Of a DNA stretch of 30,927 nucleotides, positions 1-8,260 are shown piece by piece (positions within the stretch are counted from its first letter, which is position 1; each line of letters starts with the position of its first letter). The DNA is from Firmicutes bacterium UBA6811 (GTDB lineage: Bacteria; Bacillota; SHA-98; UBA4971). Where the stretch lies: NCBI GenBank assembly GCA_002452295.1, contig DKEX01000062.1, forward strand, positions 11,030 to 41,956, written 5' to 3'. A program made the position numbers and the translations under genes. The notes beneath the pieces are model-generated. The model saw nothing but the letters and a program-made list of their open reading frames with translations, did not search any database and was not told the DNA's origin.

Positions 1-47
1 GAACTAACGCACCCTCACTTAGAACGCGAAACAGGCGGTGTGTTTCC

Positions 48-1430
48 ATGCCCAGGTTTCCCATGGTGTTCGGGTACGAAGCCATCGAGGTGGACCTGCC
101 CGACGGCACGGAGTGCCTCGCCATGTCCCAGCCTGTGCCAATCGCAAGGCCCAGGGAGGCGGTGGCCGAGACCCTTGCGCATCCCATAGGGTCGCCCGAC
201 CTCGCTACGATAGTGCGGAGCAAGATGGCGGCCGCGCCCGACCCCGGCGTCGCCATCGTCATCTCCGATAACACGAGGCCCGTCCCATACTCGGGCGAGT
301 CGGGGATCCTGGCGCCGGTGGTCGATCTCCTGGTGGGCGCCGGGGTGCGCCCCGAGCGGATCACGATCATAGTCGCCACGGGGACGCACAGGAAGCTCTC
401 GGACCGAGAACTCGAGGACACGATCGACCCGTCGGTGCTCGCCCGCCCCGTGCGGATAGTCTGCCACGACTGCCGCGACCGGGCGAGCCTCGTGCCCCTC
501 GGCACCACGTCGCGGGGTACAAGGGTTCTTATCAACCGCCTCTATCTCGAGGCGGACATCAAGATCCTCACGGGCCTCGTGGAGAGCCACTTCATGGCCG
601 GGGCCTCGGGCGGGCGTAAGGCGGTCTGCCCGGGCCTTGTGGGGGAGGAGAGCACCTACGTTTTCCACGGGCCAGAGTTCCTTTCGTCGCCGAGCGCGCG
701 AGATCTCGTGCTCGAGGGGAACCCCTGCCACGAGGAGGCCCTCGAGGTTGCGAAGATGGCTGGAGCCGACTTCATCGTCAACGTGACCTTGAACCACGAG
801 TTCCAGCTCACCGGCGTGTTCGCAGGTGACCTTGTCGCGGCCCACGAGGAGGCAGTAAAGAGGCTCAGGGAGTACGTCGCCATACCGCTCGACCGCGAGT
901 ATGACATCGTGGTGACCTGCGCCGGGTTCGTCGGGATCAACCACTACCAGGCCGCCAAGGCCGGGGTGGTGGCGATACCAGCGCTCCGGCGCGGCGGGCA
1001 TCTTGTGATGGCCGCCCGAAACGTGGACCAGGACCCCGTGGGAAGCCCGCTCTACCGCACGGTGCTCCATCTTCTCACGCTGGACGGTCCGGAGGCATTC
1101 ATGCGCCTTATCAGGAGCCCCGAGTGGAGGTTCATCCCAGAGCAGTGGCAGGTGCAGATGTGGTCGAAGGTGTTCGAGAGGATCCCGATGGAGCACTTCA
1201 CCTATTGCGCCCCGCACATAACGGCGAAGGACGTAGCCATTCTTCCCGGACGCGATGGCAACCTCCTCCTTCCAACGGAGCGACGCTACTCGCGCCGCCT
1301 CGCGGATGCCGCAGACATGGTGCGCCTCGCGGTTGACGCGGCGGCCGAGGCCTGCAGGGCCGAAGGGGCCAGGCCGACCATCGCCTTCCTCCGGGACGGG
1401 CCATACGGCATCCTGGTGCGGCGTGGATAG
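48..1430 (+). CDS. larA: LarA-family nickel-dependent 2-hydroxyacid racemase/epimerase
   Basis: A 460-residue protein of the LarA (DUF2088) family. These cytoplasmic enzymes use a nickel-pincer nucleotide to racemise or epimerise 2-hydroxyacids by hydride transfer. The family signatures are intact: SDNTRP at 73-78, ATGTHR with His114, ESHFMAGASGGRK with His181 and Lys191, and FHGPE with His207. The spacings 181-191-207 match His174, Lys184 (the covalent cofactor attachment) and His200 of Lactobacillus plantarum LarA exactly, so an active holoenzyme is likely. ATG 48 has AGGCGG at 33-38 upstream; an internal ATG at 63 (MVFGY) is a possible alternative start. The protein is slightly longer than LarA (about 425 residues). 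The maturation genes larB, larC and larE are not in the window, so cofactor synthesis must be encoded elsewhere. The substrate is unknown: many LarA homologs act on acids other than lactate. Confidence 0.88.
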   Translation: MPRFPMVFGYEAIEVDLPDGTECLAMSQPVPIARPREAVAETLAHPIGSPDLATIVRSKMAAAPDPGVAIVISDNTRPVPYSGESGILAPVVDLLVGAGVRPERITIIVATGTHRKLSDRELEDTIDPSVLARPVRIVCHDCRDRASLVPLGTTSRGTRVLINRLYLEADIKILTGLVESHFMAGASGGRKAVCPGLVGEESTYVFHGPEFLSSPSARDLVLEGNPCHEEALEVAKMAGADFIVNVTLNHEFQLTGVFAGDLVAAHEEAVKRLREYVAIPLDREYDIVVTCAGFVGINHYQAAKAGVVAIPALRRGGHLVMAARNVDQDPVGSPLYRTVLHLLTLDGPEAFMRLIRSPEWRFIPEQWQVQMWSKVFERIPMEHFTYCAPHITAKDVAILPGRDGNLLLPTERRYSRRLADAADMVRLAVDAAAEACRAEGARPTIAFLRDGPYGILVRRG

Positions 1431-1842
1431 GCGTAAGCCCCGGGAAGGGGCGCCATGGTGCTGGTGGCTATGGCCGTGGGCGAGATCCCGCGGCCGTTTG
1501 CTTGAAGGCTGTCTCAGTGTGGATTCACAAGTTCGTGCCAGTCTTCCAGCGGGTTTCAGGTTGCCAGTGCCACGTTTTGTCAAGGCGCCCCGCCTGGGGG
1601 CCCGTCCCCGGAGCGAGAGCACCGGCAACCCATAGTCACCCAGGCTCTGGCAACATGGCAGCGATTTGTGACCCTCCGCTCGAGGACGGTCCCGGTCGCG
1701 CGGGAGCCTCGCCGCGACCGCGCCTGCCACGTTACCCGAGCTACCCCGGGCCACCGGGCCATGTTGGGCTTGCGCGAAGGACCGTTGTGCCGTAGGATTG
1801 GAGGGGACGCGCGAGACAAATGGGCTGAGGAGTGGAGACCCG
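1431..1842. other. Intergenic region without a recognisable gene
   Basis: About 410 bases separate the LarA-family gene from the ABC-F gene. A small hairpin (GCCCC 1437-1441, GGGGC 1447-1451) follows the LarA stop but has no T-run, so it is weak as a terminator. A second inverted repeat (GGTCGCG 1694-1700, CGCGACC 1713-1719) has no evident role. Open frames here lack family features and look like GC-rich shadows. A promoter for the ABC-F gene must lie here or upstream, but I see no convincing -35/-10 pair. Confidence 0.5.
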
Positions 1843-3798
1843 GTGGTCGCCATTCAGGCAGACGGAGTGTGCAAGTCATACGGCATAAACACGGTGATTG
1901 CGGAAGCGTCGTTCCGGATCGCGTCCGGCGACAAGGTCGGGCTCGTCGGGCGCAACGGCGTCGGGAAGACCACCCTCCTGCGGCTCCTGGCCGGGGCTGA
2001 GGCCCCCGACGCCGGGCGGATCGCCGTCTCTGGAGGCGTCCGCTTCGGCCTCGTCGAGCAGGACCCGTCCTTCGATTCGGGATCACCCCTGATTGACGTG
2101 GTGTATGGCGGGCTTCAGGAGCTACTCGACATGCAGAAGGATATCGCGCGGCTTGCGCGCGAGATGAGCGCGCCGGAGGTCGCATCGTCTCCCGACCGGC
2201 TCAAGCAGGTGATGCGCGACTTCGCCGCGCTCTCCGAGGAGTTCGAGAGGCGGGACGGGTACTCGATAGACAGCAGGGTCATGGGGGTTCTTGCCGGTCT
2301 CGGATTCTCCCGCGAGGAGCACTCGAGGCCCGTCGGCAGCTTCAGCGGAGGCGAGAAGACGCGAGTCGCGCTGGCGAGGGCGCTGCTTGCCCGCCCTGAG
2401 GTGCTTCTCCTGGACGAGCCAACCGACCACCTGGATATCCCATCCGCGGCGTGGCTCGAGGACTTTCTCGCTGACTACGAGGGCACCGTCATCGCGGTCT
2501 CCCACGACAGGCAGTTCCTGGACCGCGTCGTCACGAGAATCCTGGAGGTCGAGGACCACAGGGTCACCGGGTACGCCGGAAACTACTCCTCGTACGTCGA
2601 GGAGAAGCAAAGGCGCCTCGAGCAGCAGGAGACAGCCTACGAGCTCCAGCAGAGGGAAGTGGCGAGGCTCGAGGGCATGCTGAGGCACTACACCGCCCTT
2701 TCGGCGAGGAACAACAAGTTCGCGAGGCGCGCGGAGGACGTGCGCAAGAAGCTCGCCCGCATCGAGCGGGTGGAAAGGCCCGTCCCGAACCGGAAAAGCA
2801 TAGGCCTGTCGCTTTCAAGCACGGGCCGTAGCGGCGACCAGGTGTTCAGGGTGCGGGACCTCGCCATGAGGTTCGGCGACCGGGTGCTTTTCGAGGGCGC
2901 GGAGCTCGAGGTGAGGCGTGGCGAGCACGTCGGGATCGTGGGGCGGAACGGCGTTGGCAAGTCAACCCTGCTTCACATCATCACCGGCCGGGTAGAACCC
3001 ACCGCCGGGACGGTGCGCCTCGGGGCCGGCGTCGTCGTGGGGTACTACGACCAGCAGCACGCGGACCTCGCACCTGACAGGACCGTACTCGAAGAGGTGC
3101 TGGGATCCACCGGCGTGACGCCGCAGGAGGCGCGAAACCTTCTCGGCCGTTTCCTCTTTCGGGGAGACGACGTCTTCAAGCATGTCCGCGACCTCTCGGG
3201 CGGCGAGCGGAACAGGGTGCAGCTTGCCAGGCTCATGGCATCCGGCTGCAACGTGCTCATCATGGACGAACCCACCAACCACCTGGACATCGACTCCATA
3301 GAGGTCCTCGAGAGGGTGCTTGCAGGATATGAGGGCACTCTGCTCGTCGTGTCGCACGACAGGTACTTTCTCGAGCGGGTCGCCGACAGGATCCTGGAGA
3401 TCGAGGGCGGCCGGGTCGTTGACTACCCTGGAGGCTACACATATTACGTGGAGAAGAAGTCCATGCAGGCAGATGGCGGCATTTCCGCGCGGGAGGGTGA
3501 GAAGGGCGGCGCCGGTGCTGCCGGTGCTACCGGTGGGCGAGGAGCCCGGCGTTCGCCACGAGCACGGCCCGCGCGGGGTGAGCGGGTGAGAGAAGAGTGC
3601 GCCTGCGATGTCGACGCCCTCGAGAAGGAGATCATCGATCTCGAGGCAGCCATCAGGCAACTCAACGCCGAGCTTTCGGACCTCGAGATATATCTTCATC
3701 CCGACCGCCTGGCCGAGAAAGCGAGATCTCTCGCGGTCGCCGAGAAGAAGCTCGCCGAACGTTACAGGAGATGGGAGAGCTCAGCGGAAACCGTGTAG
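1843..3798 (+). CDS. ABC-F family ATPase (ribosome-associated, Uup/YdiF type)
   Basis: A 651-residue soluble protein with two ABC ATPase cassettes in tandem and no membrane domain, the ABC-F layout. The first cassette has Walker A GRNGVGKTT at 36-44, signature SFSGGEKTR from 166 and Walker B with DEPTDHLD from 191. The second has GRNGVGKST from 367, LSGGERNR, and DEPTNHLD from 475. A charged helical linker with QQREVARLEG-like heptads separates them (the P-site tRNA interaction motif region of the family). A Gly/Ala/Arg-rich spacer precedes a C-terminal coiled coil, as in Uup and YdiF. ABC-F proteins act at the ribosomal E site in translation or antibiotic resistance; this one looks like a housekeeping member, but that is inference. 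The GTG at 1843 is chosen because GAGGAG (1827-1832) sits 10 bases upstream; an in-frame TTG at 1798 would add 15 unconserved residues. The stop overlaps the tail of the convergent barrel gene by 18 bases. Confidence 0.92.
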   Translation: MVAIQADGVCKSYGINTVIAEASFRIASGDKVGLVGRNGVGKTTLLRLLAGAEAPDAGRIAVSGGVRFGLVEQDPSFDSGSPLIDVVYGGLQELLDMQKDIARLAREMSAPEVASSPDRLKQVMRDFAALSEEFERRDGYSIDSRVMGVLAGLGFSREEHSRPVGSFSGGEKTRVALARALLARPEVLLLDEPTDHLDIPSAAWLEDFLADYEGTVIAVSHDRQFLDRVVTRILEVEDHRVTGYAGNYSSYVEEKQRRLEQQETAYELQQREVARLEGMLRHYTALSARNNKFARRAEDVRKKLARIERVERPVPNRKSIGLSLSSTGRSGDQVFRVRDLAMRFGDRVLFEGAELEVRRGEHVGIVGRNGVGKSTLLHIITGRVEPTAGTVRLGAGVVVGYYDQQHADLAPDRTVLEEVLGSTGVTPQEARNLLGRFLFRGDDVFKHVRDLSGGERNRVQLARLMASGCNVLIMDEPTNHLDIDSIEVLERVLAGYEGTLLVVSHDRYFLERVADRILEIEGGRVVDYPGGYTYYVEKKSMQADGGISAREGEKGGAGAAGATGGRGARRSPRARPARGERVREECACDVDALEKEIIDLEAAIRQLNAELSDLEIYLHPDRLAEKARSLAVAEKKLAERYRRWESSAETV

Positions 3799-6720
3799 CT
3801 CGGGAACGGTAAGGCCCCACCCGGGCGCCAGGATGACCCGCAAGTATGGGCCGGAGGTCCACGGAACCCCGACGGGCGGGACCTGTGTCGAGGCAAGCGT
3901 CGCACGGTAGCCAAAGACGAGCCTCGCCTGCGGAGCCAGGTCATATGCGGCTTCCGCCTGTGCCGAAACCACCGTCGCCCCGCCGGGGTCCTGGTAGACC
4001 CAGGATCCTCCTGCGCCGACGGATAACCCAGGCGCCATCCGCCGGTTGAGGTGGGCGGCCACGGCTTGCGTTACGACGCTTGCCGGCGCCGGGGGCGAGT
4101 TATCGTCAACATGCTTCAGTGAAACGAGGGCGGACGCACTCGTGTGCTCGTCCAGGACGACGGAGCACGAAAGCGTCGTGGAGAGCCTGCGGCCTATGAT
4201 CCCCGCGTCGCCCCGGCGTCTTTCGCCATCGCAAGCCAGCATCACGAGGGAGTCCAGGTGCTTCGGCAGGCTGGCGCCCATCCTGAGCGACACGGCTTCC
4301 CTGCGAGGTTCAAGCGAGGCTCGCAGAGCAACGCTGTATGACCCCCCGCCCGAAGTGTTTCCCGCGAGGCGGAGGATGCCACCGAGTTTCCCGCCGTCCG
4401 GCTGGCACTCGGCGCCAGCCGTAAGGCGTGCGCCGTCACCGGGCGAGTAGTATAGCCCAATGACCGTGCCGTCCGCCGGGCTGGAGCGGAGGTCCGGCGT
4501 CGCGTCTCCCAGGGTCCGGCGGTGAGTGAGGGACAGGATCAGGCTCCGGGCGAGCGGCAAGGAGCAGGCAAGCTCGGCCGCCGGGCGCGGAGCGCCCACC
4601 AGGGCCAGGCGCCCGGTGACTTGCGAGGGACCTCGATAGGTGAGGCACATTTGCGGCACAAGCGCTATAGCGGCGGCGCCTTCGCCAGCGGCACCCCGGC
4701 CGCCGTCGGGTTTCCGCACCCTCCCCGAGATGCGGCCGCCCGCGGAAAACGTGAGGGCGTCTGTCAGGCGCCGCTCCCAGGACCCCGACATCCACGCCGA
4801 CCCGGCGCTCGTATCGTAGCCGCCTGTCATCATCAGGCCATGTAGAGGCGCGACCTCCATTCCCACGCTCACGGCCGGGGCCTGCGGGCTGGCTCCAGCG
4901 CCTGCGGACAGCCCCAGAACGAGTCTCGCATTGTTGCCCACGGGCGTTGTGAGTAGCGCCTGCCCCTGGAGCTTCGGCGCGGGTCCCGATGCGGTCGGCT
5001 CGCCAGTTGCTGCGCCGCCCGTGCCGGTTGAGGCTGCGAGCCCGATCTCGAACCCGCCCCGGGCACGTACCTCGACCTGCCCCTCAGCCTGCCATGATGT
5101 GTGCCCGGGGCTTGCCTCCACCTTGACAACCCCCGTGCCCGACAGGAGAGGGGAACGCTGCGTGCCAGCGCCGTGCGCTTCACCTTCCATCCGGTGCAGC
5201 GGCACATCCAGGCGCACCACCTCGCCTGGGGCGATGCTCACGATGATCGTGGCCTGCCGGGGCCTCCATCCTGATGGCAGGCTCCTTGCCTCCACGGAAA
5301 GCGCGTGGTCCCCCGGGCTCAGCCCGTCGATGACGAACCGCCCGTTTGCGTCCGACCTCGCCTGCCCGGCGGTGTCTACAGCAACAACCACCCCCCCGGC
5401 AGGCTGGTCGGTCTCATCCATCTCGCCATCGGTGTCACGGTCCGTAAACACCCTGCCCGCAATCGCGCCGGGGCCGGCCAGCGCTCTCTGCTCGATGACG
5501 ATGGGGATGCTGACCTCAGCCGACCGCACCATGAGCCTTCCGAAGGTGCCCGAGGCGCGCGCCCGGGCTGCGGCGGCCCCAGGCCGGGCGTCCGGGCCGA
5601 CCGCCGCCTTGAAGGCCAGGGTTACGGGGACCTCTCTCTCAAGGGTTGCCAGATCCCAGGAGACCCCCGTCGCCGCGGCAGCCATGCCGACAGGGCGGCG
5701 GCCTCGACCGTCGTCCGCGGCACCGGTCCCTGGCAAGGGGCGTAGGCCTCCTGGAAGGTCGAACGTCACTCGCCCGTTTGCAAGGTCGAATGGGCCCACG
5801 TTGCGCAGGGACGCAGTGAACGTGACAACATCGCCGATGGCAGCCGACGCTGGACAGGCACAGGCCGAAAGCTGGAGGTGTGTGCGAGGGCGGTCATCGG
5901 CGCACCTCTGCGTCGATGATCCCTGCAGGCTGCTCTGCACCCTGATGTACCCACCGGCGATTATGTACGTGGACGCAATGATGGAGTATGAGTACACTCC
6001 GTCAGGGACCAGGCGGCCATCTGTGTCTTTCCCGTTCCAGGTTTCCACGTACCAGCCCTCGGGCGGTTTGGGGAAGGCCCTCACGTACACGACTGTGCCC
6101 TGAGGGTCATGGATCCGCACATAGACATACGGGTACGGTGTGGGGGAGTAGTAGTACTTTATGGCTACGACACGGTGGATGAGAGGGTTGAAGGGGTTCG
6201 GATCCACGTACGACGCCGCGAGCAGGCCGTAGCTCGTCGTGTACACGAGGCTGCTCCGATAGAGCGCGCCCGGCGCGGTGGCCGGGACATCGTACCCGAC
6301 GCTCAGTCGATAGTCCATGGCCACGGTGCCGCCGGTTTCCGGGCCGCCAGCCACGAGGGTCACAGGGGTGGTGCCGCACTTCTGAAACGGGGCCGGCTGT
6401 CCGTCGAGGCGCGCCGCGACCTCGAGGCTGGCGATGGGGAAAGTGGGGCCTCCGTCCCCGGCAGAGAAGTCTCCCGTTGCGGCCACGGTCAGGTTCCATG
6501 GGCCGAACCTCTGCGGCTTTACCGCGATGTAGACGGCATCTCGAAGCGTACGAGGCGAGGATCCCGGGTTCATCTCGCCGAAGTCCACCGATCCCTCTTC
6601 AATCGCCGTCTCGAGTACGGCCGGGGGATCAGAGGTGGTGGCCCGGGATGGGCATGTCACTGCCACGACGATGCATAACACGGCCCCTGTGAACGCTGCG
6701 CGCCAGACGCCCCTCGCCAT
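3781..6720 (-). CDS. Usher-like multidomain surface protein with C-terminal beta-barrel
   Basis: A 979-residue exported protein. Visible segments: signal peptide (about 1-27); a beta-rich domain (about 35-165) that resembles the secreted product of the first gene of this operon; a FlgD-like Ig domain (about 172-265) with the NPFNP and WNGKDTDGRLVPDGVYSYSI motifs; a DUF11 domain (about 283-410, GDVVTFTASLRNVGP); an SdrD_B or carboxypeptidase-regulatory-like domain (about 417-510, GRVFTDRDTDGEMDETDQPA); and about 460 residues of alternating polar/apolar short strands with Gly-rich turns, typical of an outer-membrane beta-barrel. The start ATG has AAGAGGT 10 bases upstream, inside the end of the preceding gene, so translation is probably coupled. 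Position after a chaperone-like gene suggests an usher or anchor role. No detectable usher signature is claimed; the barrel and the role are inference. An alternative is a large adhesin with a stalk and barrel anchor. Confidence 0.7.
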   Translation of the reverse strand: MARGVWRAAFTGAVLCIVVAVTCPSRATTSDPPAVLETAIEEGSVDFGEMNPGSSPRTLRDAVYIAVKPQRFGPWNLTVAATGDFSAGDGGPTFPIASLEVAARLDGQPAPFQKCGTTPVTLVAGGPETGGTVAMDYRLSVGYDVPATAPGALYRSSLVYTTSYGLLAASYVDPNPFNPLIHRVVAIKYYYSPTPYPYVYVRIHDPQGTVVYVRAFPKPPEGWYVETWNGKDTDGRLVPDGVYSYSIIASTYIIAGGYIRVQSSLQGSSTQRCADDRPRTHLQLSACACPASAAIGDVVTFTASLRNVGPFDLANGRVTFDLPGGLRPLPGTGAADDGRGRRPVGMAAAATGVSWDLATLEREVPVTLAFKAAVGPDARPGAAAARARASGTFGRLMVRSAEVSIPIVIEQRALAGPGAIAGRVFTDRDTDGEMDETDQPAGGVVVAVDTAGQARSDANGRFVIDGLSPGDHALSVEARSLPSGWRPRQATIIVSIAPGEVVRLDVPLHRMEGEAHGAGTQRSPLLSGTGVVKVEASPGHTSWQAEGQVEVRARGGFEIGLAASTGTGGAATGEPTASGPAPKLQGQALLTTPVGNNARLVLGLSAGAGASPQAPAVSVGMEVAPLHGLMMTGGYDTSAGSAWMSGSWERRLTDALTFSAGGRISGRVRKPDGGRGAAGEGAAAIALVPQMCLTYRGPSQVTGRLALVGAPRPAAELACSLPLARSLILSLTHRRTLGDATPDLRSSPADGTVIGLYYSPGDGARLTAGAECQPDGGKLGGILRLAGNTSGGGSYSVALRASLEPRREAVSLRMGASLPKHLDSLVMLACDGERRRGDAGIIGRRLSTTLSCSVVLDEHTSASALVSLKHVDDNSPPAPASVVTQAVAAHLNRRMAPGLSVGAGGSWVYQDPGGATVVSAQAEAAYDLAPQARLVFGYRATLASTQVPPVGVPWTSGPYLRVILAPGWGLTVPELHGFR

Positions 6721-6728
6721 CTACGCTC

Positions 6729-7982
6729 TCACCTCTTGCTCCCGACCATAATGCCCTCACCGACCACGAAGGCCGTTGAAGCTGACACGCGCTCGCTACG
6801 CCACTGCAGGGTTGCCCTGGCCGTGTAGTACCCTGGTGACAGAGCAGCCGGCCAGGTGAGATGGATCACGCCGGGGGCCCCCGGTGCGATGCTCGTGCCA
6901 GCGAGAGCGACCACCCCTACACGCTTCATCTGGTAGTCCCAGATCTCCACGTAACCGATGGGGTCGAGACGCGAGCCGTCCGGGTTTTCGACGGCCACCT
7001 CGAAAGGGAGATCCCGCCCCTCGCTGACCACGGGCACGCTGAGCCGGGCTATTCTGGGCGCCCCGGGTGGCTCGCCCTCGCGCGTGGCTGTCTCACGTTG
7101 CCGCAGGTTGATGCGGGTTAGAGCCACGTTCGTGCCGCCTGACACTCTGAATGCAACGAGCGCGGAATCCACCTCTCTGCCGGCGCCGCCCAGACGCACC
7201 TCGGCCACGTATGTGCCTTCCTGCAGCCGCGCCGGGTCCACGAGACCCACGAGCTCACGGGAGCACCCCGGCAGACACAGGGCTGACGCAAGCGAGGCCT
7301 GCGCGGCCACCCTGCCGTCGCGCTCCCTGATGAGAATCACGCCGCCCAGGCTGGCGTGGATATTGCCCGTGTTCCTGCACGTGGCGACCACCCTGACCCC
7401 CTCCCCGCCCGGACTCCCCTCGACCGCCACCGAGGTAAGGAGAGGGACCGCTTCCAGCCGTGCCGCCCGGCCATGGGGCGAAACGGTGAGGAGCGTGAGC
7501 ACGGCGATCTGCGATGTGGCGCTGATGTTGCCATCTGGCAGGGCCACCACGCGTCTCGCTCGGAACAATATGACAGGGTAAGCCCCTCCTGAGAACCCCC
7601 GTTTGACGTACACCCTTGCGTGGACCACCCTGGATCCCCCCGGCGGCAGGCGGAACTCGGCCGGGTCGAGCGTCACATATACTGCCGTGGCCCCTGGGTC
7701 TTCCACGGGATTGTGCACCGGCACGCCCGCAGGGTCGTGCCCGCCTGCTTCGACAGACCCCTGCACATCAACGGCGAACGTGCCCGGGTTTGTAACGAGC
7801 ACAGGTCCTATCGAGGCGCCGTCCCTCGCCACCGCAACTATGCTGGCGGGGCTGACGCGGATGGAGACCCCCTGGGACCCGGCACCGGGCGAAGCTGCGC
7901 ACGATGCAGCCACGCAAAGCGCGGCGGCAAGGGCCAGCGCCGCCCAGATGGGCCGTGCAGGTCGGCCCGGTGATCTCGTCAT
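6729..7982 (-). CDS. PapD/DUF916-like periplasmic Ig-domain protein (putative chaperone)
   Basis: A 417-residue exported protein. Residues 1-30 form a signal peptide; the Cys in AASC could be a lipobox cysteine, though Ala at -3 is atypical. The N-terminal Ig-like domain (about 35-150) has the pilus-chaperone pattern: VSIRVSPASI at the start, LVTNPGTFAVDV, and DPAEFRLPPGGSRVVHARV, which matches the 'P..f.l.PG..q.v.v' strand of PapD and DUF916 proteins, then GAYPVILFRARR. A second Ig-like domain (about 160-280) contains CRNTGNIHASLGGVILI and LQEGTYVAEVRL, and a third precedes the C-terminus. ATG 7982 is chosen over upstream starts because AGGAGG (7991-7996) is 8 bases away and the signal peptide begins there. 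It sits between a small secreted protein gene and a barrel protein gene, the order of chaperone-usher operons. A chaperone role is inference; it could instead be a surface Ig protein of the WxL-associated kind. Confidence 0.65.
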   Translation of the reverse strand: MTRSPGRPARPIWAALALAAALCVAASCAASPGAGSQGVSIRVSPASIVAVARDGASIGPVLVTNPGTFAVDVQGSVEAGGHDPAGVPVHNPVEDPGATAVYVTLDPAEFRLPPGGSRVVHARVYVKRGFSGGAYPVILFRARRVVALPDGNISATSQIAVLTLLTVSPHGRAARLEAVPLLTSVAVEGSPGGEGVRVVATCRNTGNIHASLGGVILIRERDGRVAAQASLASALCLPGCSRELVGLVDPARLQEGTYVAEVRLGGAGREVDSALVAFRVSGGTNVALTRINLRQRETATREGEPPGAPRIARLSVPVVSEGRDLPFEVAVENPDGSRLDPIGYVEIWDYQMKRVGVVALAGTSIAPGAPGVIHLTWPAALSPGYYTARATLQWRSERVSASTAFVVGEGIMVGSKR

Positions 7983-8171
7983 GCTGACCACCTCCTCGGC
8001 TTCGTATGCGCTCACGTGGTCCTCACGAGACCGTTGGGTTCTCCAGTTCATGGTGATATCGTCCGGCGGGGCCTCGCCAGCCGGCCGCCCGAAACTGGCG
8101 AATTGCCACGTGCCGGGCAGAGCCAACGGTCTCCCTCACGAGCCGTTACCACCTCGTCAGGTGTCGACCAG

Positions 8172-8239
8172 ACTGGGAGCGATCTCCCAGTTCACGCCCG
8201 GCCGCCTGCCTTGCGTCTTGTTGCTTGATGCGGGCGGCC
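8172..8239 (-). promoter_or_regulatory. Two stem-loops between subunit-like and chaperone-like genes
   Basis: Reading the minus strand after the stop of the first gene (8261), there are two hairpins. The first pairs 8230-8239 with 8200-8209 (10 positions, one A-C mismatch, loop 20). The second pairs 8184-8191 with 8172-8179 (perfect ACTGGGAG/CTCCCAGT, loop of four). Neither is followed by a T-run, so they look like mRNA-processing, stabilising or attenuating structures rather than classical terminators. They would allow the first gene to be expressed above the other two, as in fimbrial operons. The function is inference. Confidence 0.45.
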
Positions 8240-8260
8240 ATCGGCACGGGGACCTCGCGT

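Noticed and set aside
1502..1795. A possible 97-residue gene between the LarA-family and ABC-F genes
   Set aside because: Starts at a TTG with no ribosome binding site, has a random-looking GC-driven composition, and no recognisable motif.
15..1853. A 612-codon open frame on the minus strand
   Set aside because: It is antisense to the LarA-family gene, whose motifs are intact; its translation is Arg/His/Pro-rich with no family pattern, typical of a GC-rich shadow frame.
3520..3600. Gly/Ala/Arg-rich insertion in the ABC-F protein as sign of a frameshift
   Set aside because: The frame continues into a normal C-terminal coiled coil and variable linkers are common at this position in ABC-F proteins.
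4931..6103. A 390-codon open frame on the plus strand
   Set aside because: It is antisense to the barrel protein gene; Ser/Pro/Arg-rich and featureless, with no ribosome binding site of note.
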